DNA of 64,000 bases from CAKVOD01 sp964606505 (GCA_964606505.1 CAZSGM010000002.1:62001-126000), one strand, 5' to 3'; shown: positions 1-8,450, numbered from the stretch's first letter. Notes: generated by a model not told the origin, from the letters alone. Numbers and translations: made by a program.

Positions 1-1
1 A

Positions 2-316
2 TTGAGAGGCTTTAACGTTGATGTGGGTGTAGTTGAGCAACGCGTTAAGGACGAGAACGGTAAAGTAACACGCACAAGATTGGAAATTGATTTTGTTGCA
101 AATAAGGGCTTTAACAGATATTATATTCAGTCCGCACTTGCTATGCCAACACTTGAAAAAGAGCAACAAGAACAGCGCTCTTTGATTAAAATTAACGACT
201 CGTTTAAAAAACTTATCATTACTGGAGGATTTACGCAACAACATTATAATAATGAGGGCGTCCTTATAATGAACATTTACGACTTTTTGTTAAATCCTAA
301 TAGTTTAAGCATATAA
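2..316 (+). CDS. DUF4143-family ATPase, C-terminal fragment (5' end outside window)
   Basis: The last 104 residues of a protein that enters from the left edge of the window; its true start is not visible. The stretch EIDFVANKG...RYYIQSA, then LIKINDSFKK and a terminal YDFLLNPNSL, is characteristic of the C-terminal DUF4143 domain of large single-chain AAA+ ATPases common in gut anaerobes. In that family a P-loop ATPase domain lies upstream and the DUF4143 part resembles a restriction-endonuclease-like fold; the cellular role is not established. The frame is open up to base 2, and the TTG there should not be read as a start codon. A 13-bp inverted repeat and a strong terminator follow. Confidence 0.85.
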   Translation: MRGFNVDVGVVEQRVKDENGKVTRTRLEIDFVANKGFNRYYIQSALAMPTLEKEQQEQRSLIKINDSFKKLIITGGFTQQHYNNEGVLIMNIYDFLLNPNSLSI

Positions 317-388
317 TAAATTTTATAGTTTAAATTTTATTATAATTAAGATAACTTCACAATCGCAAGTTTGTTTAATGAATTGCAA

Positions 389-438
389 AAATATAATGCT
401 TTTATATTTTTTATTGGGGGGGGCGAAGCATTATATTT
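389..438. repeat. 13-bp inverted repeat with a G8 run in its loop
   Basis: AAATATAATGCTT at 389-401 is repeated perfectly inverted at 426-438. The loop holds an uninterrupted run of eight G (416-423). It lies between the DUF4143 gene and the Fic promoter, just before a terminator. No function is known. Long G runs recur in this genome inside two surface-protein genes, but this one is intergenic. Confidence 0.6.
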
Positions 439-439
439 G

Positions 440-481
440 TTAATGAAAAAAAGTGGTAACTTTACCACTTTTTTTCATTAA
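440..481. terminator. Bidirectional intrinsic terminator after the DUF4143 gene
   Basis: Perfect 20-bp inverted repeat: the arm at 440-459 contains a run of seven A then GTGG, its complement lies at 462-481, and only CT separates them. A-tracts and T-tracts inside the arms supply a U-tract in both directions, so it can end transcription from either side. Confidence 0.85.
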
Positions 482-597
482 GTATGCAAATTTATTTCTC
501 AGCAGAGACGAGATAATATTGGGAAAGACATTAAGACAGCGGAAATTTGCTTTTGCACCAATAACTTTTAATATCTTTTAAAGCACAAAAAATTCCG

Positions 598-655
598 TTA
601 TCGGAAATTTTGCGAGGTATAAGTCATTGACAAATTTCCGATAATGAATTATACT
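598..655 (+). promoter_or_regulatory. Fic gene promoter with overlapping palindromic operator
   Basis: TTGACA (627-632), a 17-bp spacer and TATACT (650-655) form a near-consensus sigma-A promoter 23 bp before the Fic start. TTATCGGAAATTT at 598-610 is repeated inverted at 632-644, so the second arm fills the -35/spacer region. A further half-site GGAAATTTG lies at 541-549. The layout suits repression by a dimeric DNA-binding protein; the HTH-carrying Fic protein itself is the obvious candidate (inference). Confidence 0.75.
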
Positions 656-677
656 ATTACAAAATAGGGGTTTGCGT

Positions 678-1568
678 ATGAGTTATTTATCGGTTGAAGA
701 AATAGCAAAAAAATGGAATATTTCGGGCAGAATGGTTAGGAATTACTGCAAAAATGGCAGGGTGCATGGGGCTTTTTTAGTCGGCAAAACTTGGAATATT
801 CCAGAAGGTGCGGTAAAGCCTAAGCGAGAAAGTAAAAGTCAATTTTGCGATAATGTGTTATTAAATACATTGAAAGAGCAAAAGGTGATGAAACTTAGCG
901 GCGGAATTTATCATAAAACACAGATTGAACTTACCTTCAATTCAAATCACATTGAGGGTAGCACATTAACTTACGACCAAACGCGGTATATATTTGAAAC
1001 TAATACTATAGGCGTTCAGCAGGCGGCAATTAATGTTGACGATGTTGTTGAAACCGTAAATCACTTTAAATGTGTCGACTATATAATTGATAATGCCTTA
1101 AAGCCGATTTCGGAACATATGATAAAGGAGTTGCATTTTATTCTAAAAAATGGAACAAGCGATAGCAGGCAAGAATGGTTTAGTGTTGGTAAATACAAAA
1201 AACTGCCAAACGAAGTAGGTGGGCAGGCAACTTGTGCGCCCGAAGATGTTAAGCAAGCAATGCAAGAACTTTTATCTGATTATAATAAATGCGAACACAA
1301 GAGCTTTGAAAAAATTTTGGAATTTCATAAAAATTTTGAAAGCATCCATCCTTTTCAAGATGGGAATGGGCGTGTTGGTAGGCTTTTGATGTTTAAGGAA
1401 TGTTTAGCAAATGGTATTGTCCCATTTATTATTGACGAGGGGCATAAAATGTTTTACTATCGAGGGCTTAAAGAATGGGAAAATGAAAGGTTTTTTTTAA
1501 TTGATACTTGCCTATCTTGCCAAGATAAATACAAGGCGTGGCTGGATTATTTTAAAATTCCATATTAA
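678..1568 (+). CDS. Fic-domain protein with N-terminal helix-turn-helix
   Basis: A 296-residue two-domain protein. Residues 1-50 resemble an excisionase/MerR-type helix-turn-helix (SVEEIAKKWNISGRMVRNY). The C-terminal half is a Fic domain with the full catalytic motif HPFQDGNGRVGR (residues 224-235), where the His is the catalytic base and the Asp/Asn/Arg residues bind Mg-ATP. Fic enzymes usually AMPylate protein hydroxyls. An inhibitory-helix motif SxxxEG (S89-G94) precedes the domain, which makes it a self-inhibited class with the inhibitor in the same chain. The start is ATG 678, 7 bp after AGGGG; an upstream in-frame TTG at 672 lacks correct spacing. The gene stands alone, with a palindrome over its promoter suggesting autoregulation. 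The target is unknown. Confidence 0.88.
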   Translation: MSYLSVEEIAKKWNISGRMVRNYCKNGRVHGAFLVGKTWNIPEGAVKPKRESKSQFCDNVLLNTLKEQKVMKLSGGIYHKTQIELTFNSNHIEGSTLTYDQTRYIFETNTIGVQQAAINVDDVVETVNHFKCVDYIIDNALKPISEHMIKELHFILKNGTSDSRQEWFSVGKYKKLPNEVGGQATCAPEDVKQAMQELLSDYNKCEHKSFEKILEFHKNFESIHPFQDGNGRVGRLLMFKECLANGIVPFIIDEGHKMFYYRGLKEWENERFFLIDTCLSCQDKYKAWLDYFKIPY

Positions 1569-1722
1569 GTAACACTAAATAGTTATGCTGCTTGAATGCT
1601 TATAATATTATAAGGAAAACTGTTATTAACAATTTGAGGCAAACCTTGTGGGGGTGGGGCGCAAAAAATAATGTGGCATTTAAAAAAAATATGAAAATGT
1701 TTAAATTTTTTTGTTCAAATTC

Positions 1723-1751
1723 TTGTATTTTTTTTGAGTGTGTGGTATAAT
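1723..1751 (+). promoter_or_regulatory. Promoter of typA
   Basis: TTGTAT (1723-1728), 17-bp spacer, TATAAT (1746-1751), about 65 bp before the typA start codon. The ribosome binding site TTAGGAG lies just before ATG 1817. Confidence 0.7.
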
Positions 1752-1816
1752 TATTAAAATTATATTAGATATAGCGCAATGTATGCGCATATTTTTTTTG
1801 AATTTAGGAGTGAATT

Positions 1817-3652
1817 ATGCAATTTTCAAAGGAAAAGATTAGGAATGTAGCGATTATTGCGCACGTTGACCACGGCAAGACTTCGCTAGTAAACGAAATG
1901 CTTAAGCAAGGCGGGGTTTTCCGTCAAAACCAAGAGGTTGGCGACAGAGTTATGGACAGCAACGCTCTTGAACGTGAGCGCGGTATCACAATTTTAGCGA
2001 AAAACGCTTCTGCGCATTACGAAGATTATAAAATTAACATTATCGACACCCCTGGGCACGCGGATTTCGGTGGGGAAGTTGAGCGCGTCTTGAAGATGAC
2101 GGACGGCGTTTTGCTTGTTGTTGACGCTTTTGAGGGAACAATGCCTCAAACTCGTTTTGTGCTTGAAAAGGCGCTTGCGCTTAACTTGCGCGTTATTATT
2201 GTTGTTAATAAGATTGACAGGCCTGACGCACGCGTTGCTGAAGTTGTTGACGAGGTTTTGGAACTTTTGATTGACCTTAACGCAACCGACGATCAGCTCA
2301 ACAGTCCAATTGTTTACGCGTCTGCAAGGCTTGGGATTGCGAGCCTAGACCCAGCGCAACAAGGGACGGATTTGCGCCCATTGTTTGAAACTATCATTGA
2401 GCACATTTTGCCACCTACGGGCGACGAAAACGCGCCGCTCCAAATGCTTGTTTCGAGTACGGAACACAACGACTTTTTGGGTAAACTTGCTGTCGGCAAG
2501 ATTGAGAACGGAAAGGTTAAGGTTGGGCAAATGGTTTCGGTCGACAACTTCTTTGCGCAAGACAAGATTAGGAAAGCGCGTGTGCAACAGATGTTTACTT
2601 ACGACGGGCTTAAGAGAATTGAGGCGCAAGAGGCGTCTTGCGGGGATATTGTCTGCATTGCGGGCGTCGAGGATGTTATGATTGGGGACACACTTTGCGA
2701 CCCTGAGAACCCTAGCGCGCTTGAGTTTGTTAAGATTAGCGAGCCAAGTGTTGAGATGACGTTTATGGTAAACGACAGCCCATTTGCTGGTAAGGAAGGT
2801 AAGTTTGTTACGAGCCGCCACCTTCGCGAAAGACTTTACAGGGAAACAATTAAAGACCTTTCTTTGCGTGTTTCTGACACCGACACAACTGAGGCGTTCT
2901 TGGTTTGCGGGCGCGGAGAAATGCACCTTTCAATTTTGATTGAAAATATGCGTAGAGAGGGTTACGAATTCCAAGTTTCTATGCCTAAGGTTCTGTACAA
3001 GTTTGACGAGGACGGCAAGAAACTTGAGCCAATCGACAGGTTGGTTGTTGACGTGCCTGAGGACTCGGTTGGTGCGGTTATGGAAAAAATGGGGACGAGA
3101 AAGGGGGAACTGCTGTCTATGCACCCTCAAGGCAGCCGTATGAGAGCGGAGTTCTTAATTCCTGCGCGCGGGTTGTTTGGTTACAAGTCTGAGTTTTTGA
3201 CCGACACGCGCGGTGAGGGTGTTATGAGCTCAGTGTTTGACTCGTATCAGCCATATCGCGGCGAGATTGCTCGTCGTAACGTTGGCGCGCTTGTTGCGTT
3301 TGAAACGGGAGAGTGCATTACGTACGGACTTGCTAACGCGCAAGAACGCGGCGACTTGTTTGTTTCGCCAAACGTTAAGGTGTACGCAGGTATGGTTGTT
3401 GGTCAAAACCCTAAGGGCGAGGACTTGGTTGTAAACGTCTGCAAGCGCAAGGCAATGAGCAATATGCGTTCATCATCTAGCGACGAGGCTATTAAACTTA
3501 CGCCGCCTATCATTATGAGTCTTGAGCAATCGCTCGAATTCTTGAACGACGACGAGTTGCTTGAAGTTACGCCGCAATCGGTTAGAATTCGTAAAAAGGA
3601 ACTCGACCACAGCAAGCGCAAGTCTGCTGCTTACAAAAACGCAAACAACTAA
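1817..3652 (+). CDS. typA: Translational GTPase TypA/BipA
   Basis: A 611-residue ribosome-binding GTPase of the EF-G superfamily, involved in ribosome assembly and stress or low-temperature adaptation. The G motifs are complete: AHVDHGKT (G1), RERGITI (G2), DTPGHADF (G3), NKIDRPDA (G4) and SARLG (G5). They are followed by the EF-Tu-like domain 2, the EF-G-like domains (GRGEMHLSILIENMRREGYEF) and the TypA-specific C-terminal domain ending in SVRIRKKELDHSKRK. The length is normal for the family (about 605-615). It is monocistronic, with its own promoter and a strong terminator. Confidence 0.98.
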   Translation: MQFSKEKIRNVAIIAHVDHGKTSLVNEMLKQGGVFRQNQEVGDRVMDSNALERERGITILAKNASAHYEDYKINIIDTPGHADFGGEVERVLKMTDGVLLVVDAFEGTMPQTRFVLEKALALNLRVIIVVNKIDRPDARVAEVVDEVLELLIDLNATDDQLNSPIVYASARLGIASLDPAQQGTDLRPLFETIIEHILPPTGDENAPLQMLVSSTEHNDFLGKLAVGKIENGKVKVGQMVSVDNFFAQDKIRKARVQQMFTYDGLKRIEAQEASCGDIVCIAGVEDVMIGDTLCDPENPSALEFVKISEPSVEMTFMVNDSPFAGKEGKFVTSRHLRERLYRETIKDLSLRVSDTDTTEAFLVCGRGEMHLSILIENMRREGYEFQVSMPKVLYKFDEDGKKLEPIDRLVVDVPEDSVGAVMEKMGTRKGELLSMHPQGSRMRAEFLIPARGLFGYKSEFLTDTRGEGVMSSVFDSYQPYRGEIARRNVGALVAFETGECITYGLANAQERGDLFVSPNVKVYAGMVVGQNPKGEDLVVNVCKRKAMSNMRSSSSDEAIKLTPPIIMSLEQSLEFLNDDELLEVTPQSVRIRKKELDHSKRKSAAYKNANN

Positions 3653-3820
3653 TTAACATTGAAAATAATTTAAAGATAACATAAATAAAATTGTTTGAAA
3701 ATTATTAATAGTTTAAAAAATATTAAAAGCATTTAATAATTAATAAAAGCAATTAATCAAGAAAAGTTAAAAAATAGTAAGATTATTAAAAAAAGCAATA
3801 AAATGCTAATAAAATGATTT

Positions 3821-3858
3821 AAAAAAGCCACAAGGTGTATTTACCTTGTGGCTTTTTT
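3821..3858 (+). terminator. Intrinsic terminator of typA
   Basis: A perfect 16-bp stem (3821-3836 with 3843-3858, core GCCACAAGGT / ACCTTGTGGC), 6-nt loop and run of six T. It lies 168 bp after the typA stop in very AT-rich DNA. Confidence 0.9.
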
Positions 3859-3860
3859 GC

Positions 3861-3925
3861 CGTTAGAAACTGCCGTTAGAAACTGCCGTTAGAAACTGCC
3901 GTTAGAAACTGCCGTTAGAAACTGC
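3861..3925. repeat. 13-bp tandem repeat (CGTTAGAAACTGC, five copies) abutting a gap
   Basis: Five exact head-to-tail copies of CGTTAGAAACTGC fill 3861-3925 and run straight into the N gap. The first bases after the gap are again CGTT, so the array almost certainly continues and is the reason the assembly broke. The true copy number is unknown. It begins two bases after the typA terminator. There are no spacers, so it is a minisatellite, not a CRISPR. Confidence 0.9.
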
Positions 3926-4025
3926 NNNNNNNNNNNNNNNNNNNNNNNNNNNNNNNNNNNNNNNNNNNNNNNNNNNNNNNNNNNNNNNNNNNNNNNNNNN
4001 NNNNNNNNNNNNNNNNNNNNNNNNN
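3926..4025. other. Assembly gap (100 N)
   Basis: Exactly 100 N, the usual placeholder for a gap of unknown length, within the tandem-repeat array. Confidence 0.99.
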
Positions 4026-4092
4026 CGTTGTTTTTTGTTTAGTTGTTCAACTTTAATTAAATAAAGGTTAAACAAAATTAAATTGCAACAGT

Positions 4093-4368
4093 CTATTTTT
4101 CGTTATCGTAAACTTTAATGTCAACTTTTGCGCTGTGGTCTTTTTCGTAAATGCTAAGAATTTCTTGCATATAAAGGTCAACAATGAGTTTCAATTCGTC
4201 GTTGGTCAAACTTTCGATGATTTCGCGGCGATTAGCAATTTCGCATTTTTTGTTGTTTTCTCTAAATTCCTTCATAACTCTTTCGTATTCTCTGACGATT
4301 TCGTTGTGGTCAGCAGGCTGTGAATCCTTAGCGATGTTCAAAAAGCATTCTTTAAAATCTTTGTTCAT
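4093..4368 (-). CDS. Small hypothetical protein, charged and helical
   Basis: A 91-residue cytosolic-looking protein, MNKDFKECFLNIAKDSQPAD..., rich in Glu, Lys and Asn and predicted mainly helical, with no signal peptide or membrane segment. I do not recognise the family. The start at 4368 is chosen because AAGGAG lies just upstream on the minus strand; an in-frame codon seven residues earlier lacks a site. A clear sigma-A promoter (4407-4435, minus strand) supports expression. It is transcribed alone, toward the gap and the 13-bp repeat array. Confidence 0.75.
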   Translation of the reverse strand: MNKDFKECFLNIAKDSQPADHNEIVREYERVMKEFRENNKKCEIANRREIIESLTNDELKLIVDLYMQEILSIYEKDHSAKVDIKVYDNEK

Positions 4369-4406
4369 AGTTATCTCCTTATCCTTCATTTCATTTTTGC
4401 TTGAGG

Positions 4407-4435
4407 ATTATACCACATTTTTACGTAATTTTCAA
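4407..4435 (-). promoter_or_regulatory. Promoter of the small minus-strand gene
   Basis: On the minus strand: TTGAAA (4435-4430), 17-bp spacer, TATAAT (4412-4407). The start codon lies about 40 bp downstream. From here to the sleB promoter at 4696 I see no gene or convincing site. Confidence 0.75.
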
Positions 4436-4695
4436 TACCTTTTTAAAAGAAAGTGTGAAAAAAGTAAAACTTTTTATTTGCTTTTGCGGCGTGCGCGTTA
4501 TGGCGTTGTTGGATGTGTTCGGGTGTTGTTGCGGGAACGCGTGGGTGCGTTTGTTTGCCTCGTTGCGGTTTGTCGCGCGGATGGCGGGTAACTTATATTG
4601 CAAAATGTCAGCTGGGCGGTTGAGGGCCGTTAGGCTGCTGCGAAAGATGAGTGTTTTGACGCAAGCACCGCTACATAGGGAAATATTTTAAACTT

Positions 4696-4725
4696 TGCAT
4701 AAAAAGAAAAAATTGAGACATACTA
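4696..4725 (+). promoter_or_regulatory. Sigma-G-like (forespore) promoter of sleB-ypeB
   Basis: TGCATA (4696-4701), 17-bp spacer, CATACTA (4719-4725), ending 24 bp before the sleB start. This matches the forespore sigma-G consensus (TGNATA ... CATACTA) and not sigma-A, as expected because sleB-ypeB is a sigma-G operon in Bacillus. Start-site mapping has not been done. Confidence 0.7.
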
Positions 4726-4749
4726 GAAAAAATCAATTGGAGAAACAAG

Positions 4750-5442
4750 ATGAGAAGAAGTTTGAAAGTACTATTGACAACAATAATGTGTTGTATGTGT
4801 ATGTTTACGTTCGTGTCGTTTGCCGACTTAACGACGGCGACCCCACACTCAAGCGTTGCGGTCGAGTCGCAGCTGGCGGAGTGTTTAACCACCTCGCAAG
4901 TAAAAACCGTGCAGCAGAAACTCAAGAATTGGGGTTACTACAAGGGTACAGTCGACGGGATTTACGGCAGCAAAACCAAGGCAGCGGTAAAACTCTTTCA
5001 AAAGAAAAATGGCTTAGCGGTCGACGGCATTGTCGGCAAGAAAACAGCTAGCGCGCTCGGGATGAGTCTAACTAGCGCAAGTTCGCAAACGAGCAGCGAC
5101 AAATATTTGCTTGCAAAAGCAATTCACGCCGAGGCGCGCGGCGAGCCTTACACGGGGCAGGTAGCGGTTGGTGCGGTTATCCTAAATAGGGTAAAAAGTT
5201 CAAGTTTTCCGAACACAATCGCGGGCGTCATCTACCAAAAGGGCGCGTTTACAGCGGTTGACGACGGACAAATCAATTTGACGCCAAACGAAACTTCCTT
5301 GCGCGCCGCTCAAGACGCGCTGAACGGCTGGGACCCAACTTACGGTTGCATTTACTACTTTAACCCTGCAACGGCAACAAGTTCGTGGATTTGGTCGCGC
5401 AAGCAAGTTACAACAATCGGGAAACACATATTTTGTTTGTGA
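4750..5442 (+). CDS. sleB: Spore cortex-lytic enzyme SleB
   Basis: A 230-residue exported peptidoglycan hydrolase. It has a signal peptide (residues 1-25), a PG_binding_1 repeat (about 48-102, VQQKLKNWGYYKGTVDGIYGS) and a SleB/Hydrolase_2 catalytic domain (about 116-230). The catalytic domain shows AKAIHAEARGEPYTGQVAVG, containing the conserved catalytic Glu region, and the C-terminal IGKHIFCL. In Bacillus, SleB is a lytic transglycosylase stored in the spore that degrades muramic-lactam cortex during germination and depends on YpeB. The ypeB gene follows after 8 bp. A forespore-type promoter lies directly upstream. The ATG follows a GGAGAAA site. It is strong evidence for a sporulating organism. 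Confidence 0.93.
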   Translation: MRRSLKVLLTTIMCCMCMFTFVSFADLTTATPHSSVAVESQLAECLTTSQVKTVQQKLKNWGYYKGTVDGIYGSKTKAAVKLFQKKNGLAVDGIVGKKTASALGMSLTSASSQTSSDKYLLAKAIHAEARGEPYTGQVAVGAVILNRVKSSSFPNTIAGVIYQKGAFTAVDDGQINLTPNETSLRAAQDALNGWDPTYGCIYYFNPATATSSWIWSRKQVTTIGKHIFCL

Positions 5443-5450
5443 GGTAAAAA

Positions 5451-6791
5451 ATGGAGCAAAGTAAACTTAACATTGTCTTGTGGGTAGCAAGCGCGGTGTT
5501 GCTGCTAACGGCAGTCGCTTTTGCAATCGCGTATTTCGTAACCGCGGGCAACGAGACAAAATACAAAAACCAACTTGAGTTTGTGTACGAGAAGTCGTTT
5601 TATGAACTCGTCGACAATATCAATAATATGGAAGTAAACCTTTCAAAACTCAACTCGTCCAACTCGAGGGCTTACCAAGCAGATTTGGTTGATAAACTCG
5701 TTCAAGAGAGCAACCAAGCGCAGGACAACTTGGCGAGCCTGCCAATCGACGAGCAGGCAATCAGCAAAACTATTAGTTTTATTAACTCCGCCAACGGTTA
5801 CTGCACGAGCCTCGCCATTCAACTTGCGAAAGGGCAGGAACTCTCCGACGACCAAAAGTACAGCATTGAGGAACTTTATGACAGTGCGCAAAACGTCAAG
5901 CAAGAGGTTAACCGTTTCGCAACGCTTTTGACAAACGACTATAACATCGTCGAGAACGCAAAATATAACTCGGGGATGATGCAGTCAAACTTTTCAAAAC
6001 AGTTTTCAAACCTTGAAGAGCCAAGTGTTGAGTACCCTCAACTTATCTACGACGGGCCTTTCTCGGACTCGGTTTTGAATAAGGAAATAAAAGGGTTGAG
6101 CGACAAGGAAGTTACTAAGGTTGAAGCGCAAGAAATTGTTAAAAAGGACATTTTCAAATACGAAAGTATCAGTTACGACGGGATGACGGACGGCAAGTTC
6201 GTAACCTACAACTTTACGCTTTCGTTTGCGGATAATTCGGTCGGCTTTGTGCAGGTTACAAAACACGGCGGCTTCATACTAAGTTACAACCGCACGCACA
6301 ATATTGAGCACTTCCACAAGTCGCAAGAGGAATGCGTGCAACTTGCAGAAAACTTTGCGCAAGAGTTGGGGCTTAAGGATATGAAAAGCGTCTGGTACGC
6401 GGACGCCGAAGGGTATCTGTATGTCAACCTCGCGTATTGCCCGAATGGAGTTGTTGTTTATCCCGACCTAGTTAAAATTAAGGTCGCAATGGATAAGGGC
6501 TTGGTCGTTGGGCTTGAGGGTATGACGTATGCCTACAACCACGTTGAGCGTAAAATCCCAACCCCTGCAATTAAAGAGAGTAATGCGGCTGAGAGTGTTG
6601 CGCCAGAACTCGATGTTCAGAAAACGACACTCTGCATTATCCCTAACGAATATGTTGGCGAAACACTTGCTTATGAGTTGCAAGCCACTAGAAACGGAAT
6701 GCAGTTCTACGCTTACGTCGACGCAAATACTGGGGAACTCATCCGCGTAATGCGTGTAGTCGAAACTGACGACGGCAACCTACTGATGTAA
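5451..6791 (+). CDS. ypeB: Germination protein YpeB
   Basis: 446 residues, close to the roughly 450 of Bacillus YpeB. There is one N-terminal membrane anchor (about 8-30), a long helical N-terminal half (NNMEVNLSKLNSSNSRAYQ...) and a C-terminal half with PepSY-like repeats (about 240-440; GFVQVTKHGGFILSYN and AYVDANTGELIRVMRV). In the known system YpeB and SleB stabilise each other in the dormant spore. The gene sits 8 bp behind sleB under the same promoter and is convergent with pnuC. The assignment rests on architecture and context as much as on motifs. Confidence 0.85.
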   Translation: MEQSKLNIVLWVASAVLLLTAVAFAIAYFVTAGNETKYKNQLEFVYEKSFYELVDNINNMEVNLSKLNSSNSRAYQADLVDKLVQESNQAQDNLASLPIDEQAISKTISFINSANGYCTSLAIQLAKGQELSDDQKYSIEELYDSAQNVKQEVNRFATLLTNDYNIVENAKYNSGMMQSNFSKQFSNLEEPSVEYPQLIYDGPFSDSVLNKEIKGLSDKEVTKVEAQEIVKKDIFKYESISYDGMTDGKFVTYNFTLSFADNSVGFVQVTKHGGFILSYNRTHNIEHFHKSQEECVQLAENFAQELGLKDMKSVWYADAEGYLYVNLAYCPNGVVVYPDLVKIKVAMDKGLVVGLEGMTYAYNHVERKIPTPAIKESNAAESVAPELDVQKTTLCIIPNEYVGETLAYELQATRNGMQFYAYVDANTGELIRVMRVVETDDGNLLM

Positions 6792-6895
6792 AGTGAGACA
6801 GCGTAAATGTTTCAATAAAATATTGCGTGAATATAATGTATTTTAATTAAAATTTATTCAATAAATTGCATTGCATTAAAAAATGACTTATATGT

Positions 6896-6965
6896 AAAAA
6901 ACAACGTTTAACCGCCAAAATATGTAGTTATCCTGCATAAAATAAGGGGTATAGCGTTGTTTTTT
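6896..6965. terminator. Bidirectional terminator between ypeB and pnuC
   Basis: AAAAAACAACG (896-906 of the 6-kb block) pairs with CGTTGTTTTTT (6955-6965), giving an 11-bp perfect stem with a T-run on both strands around a 48-nt loop. It separates two convergent genes. Confidence 0.6.
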
Positions 6966-6989
6966 GTATTTTTTTAAATGATTGATTAT

Positions 6990-7919
6990 TTATTTTGATT
7001 TATCTGTTTCGTTTGTTGTTTGTTGTTCATTGTTTTCGGTAGGTGCGGTGGTTACTGTGTTAGTTGAAAGGGTGGTTGCCGTCGCGGTTGAGGCGTCGGT
7101 CGCTTTGGTCGTTGAGGATGTTTCGCTGGCGTTTGATTGGTTTTTTGAGTCGATACTTTGGAGACTATTTTTGTTAAATTTTTTCCATTTAACAAGCCCG
7201 ATGATTGTGTACAATAGGTATGCGACGTCAAGTATGAAAATGTAGAATGCGTCGCCGTTTCCTTGTATCGCGAGGATTATCCAAAGTGCGCACGAGAGCA
7301 GATTGGTTACCAAATAAACATACCAGTTCTCGACATAACGCAGCGTCAAAAGCAGCGTTCCCAGCAAGTATCCGACCGAAACGAGCGCGTTAAGTAGCGG
7401 CAACCGCTGCCCGTTAAATTGCGAAAGCATAAGCCACATCAAAAAGAAACCAACAACCACAGCCGGCACAATCCAAATGTAACTCTTAGGTTTCAGCGTT
7501 TTTATTTCAACCGCCTCAGGCGCGCCATCAGGGTGTGCGGTTTTTGCTTGCTTTAAGTTCTTGAGCCAAAGCGCAAGTCCCACTATCTGCATAGGGGCAA
7601 AGTACGCAAAGTTAATAATCATCTCGCCGTAAACCTGCGCATTGAGGCAAATGAACCCGTACGCAATCGGTTGATAAAACCCAAATATGAATATCCAAAA
7701 ACTACGTCTCGAGGCGCACACAAGGTACAAAAAACCCGACAGCGTCATACTGAAGTTAAAAATGGCAATCCAAACATTTGTCTCGTCAAAGATTGCGACG
7801 CAAAGTTGCGCAGCAATCATCATTGAAACGATGCCCCACTCGTACCATTTTAAATCTTTAAGAAAACCAAGCGAGAAAAAACTGTTTTTCTTTGGTTTGT
7901 TTGTGTTATCGTGTTTCAT
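6990..7919 (-). CDS. pnuC: PnuC-family nicotinamide riboside/vitamin transporter
   Basis: A 309-residue integral membrane protein with about seven hydrophobic segments and the PnuC features WYEWGIVSMM..., an NFAYFAPMQIVG region and the conserved ENWYVYLVTNLLSCALW. PnuC proteins move nicotinamide riboside by facilitated diffusion and the cytosolic kinase traps it; close relatives carry thiamine or riboflavin, so the substrate is uncertain. Unusually, it has a roughly 60-residue hydrophilic Thr/Ser/Asn-rich C-terminal tail (SNASETSSTTKATDAS...) beyond the last membrane helix. The start follows AGAAGGAAG on the minus strand, behind a good promoter. No biosynthetic gene is adjacent. Confidence 0.88.
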   Translation of the reverse strand: MKHDNTNKPKKNSFFSLGFLKDLKWYEWGIVSMMIAAQLCVAIFDETNVWIAIFNFSMTLSGFLYLVCASRRSFWIFIFGFYQPIAYGFICLNAQVYGEMIINFAYFAPMQIVGLALWLKNLKQAKTAHPDGAPEAVEIKTLKPKSYIWIVPAVVVGFFLMWLMLSQFNGQRLPLLNALVSVGYLLGTLLLTLRYVENWYVYLVTNLLSCALWIILAIQGNGDAFYIFILDVAYLLYTIIGLVKWKKFNKNSLQSIDSKNQSNASETSSTTKATDASTATATTLSTNTVTTAPTENNEQQTTNETDKSK

Positions 7920-8001
7920 TTTCTTCCTTCTTTTTCGACTTTTAGTAAACGCGCCGCCTTGCTTGAATTTGTAAACTTTAATGTTGCATTTGCAAATATT
8001 T

Positions 8002-8030
8002 AGTATAAATTGTTAAAATTTAAGTGTCAA
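8002..8030 (-). promoter_or_regulatory. Promoter of pnuC
   Basis: On the minus strand: TTGACA (8030-8025), 17-bp spacer, TATACT (8007-8002), 83 bp before the pnuC start. Confidence 0.75.
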
Positions 8031-8391
8031 TTCGTAAATTTCAAGTTTTAGGCGCGCAAAATTTAAAAATTGTTGTATTTTAGTTGCAATTTAAAAATTG
8101 TTTTTTTTTAATTTGTTAAGTTAAAAAATAATTAAGTAAAAAAATTAAATTTAGTTGCATAAATAAAATTAGTTTAATAATGTTTAATTGAATAATGATT
8201 AAATAATTAAATTTACCATATAGTAGTTACTGCAGATAAATCAATAATTGTATTATATCAATAATTGCATTGCTGTTAAATTTATGTTAGATTAGTATAC
8301 TTATTTTTTTATATTTTGTCAAGTAGCATTTTGTTTTGCGTGCGCTTGTTACGAAAAATAACCACAAAAAGCAACAATAGCGTCAAAATAG
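8031..8391. other. AT-rich divergent intergenic region
   Basis: About 360 bp of very AT-rich DNA between the divergent pnuC and lemA promoters. Apart from a short direct repeat TATCAATAATTG (around 8237-8269) and an AGCAAC/GTTGCT inverted pair near the lemA -35, I see no gene or defined site. Confidence 0.6.
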
Positions 8392-8420
8392 TTGCTATTT
8401 TTATAAAAAAAAGGTATAAT
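8392..8420 (+). promoter_or_regulatory. Promoter of lemA
   Basis: TTGCTA (8392-8397), 17-bp spacer, TATAAT (8415-8420), 30 bp before ATG 8451. Confidence 0.7.
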
Positions 8421-8450
8421 TAGCGCATAAAATAATTTTGAGGAGTGATT

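Noticed and set aside
3861..3925. CRISPR array
   Set aside because: The 13-bp units are directly adjacent with no spacers, and no cas genes are present.
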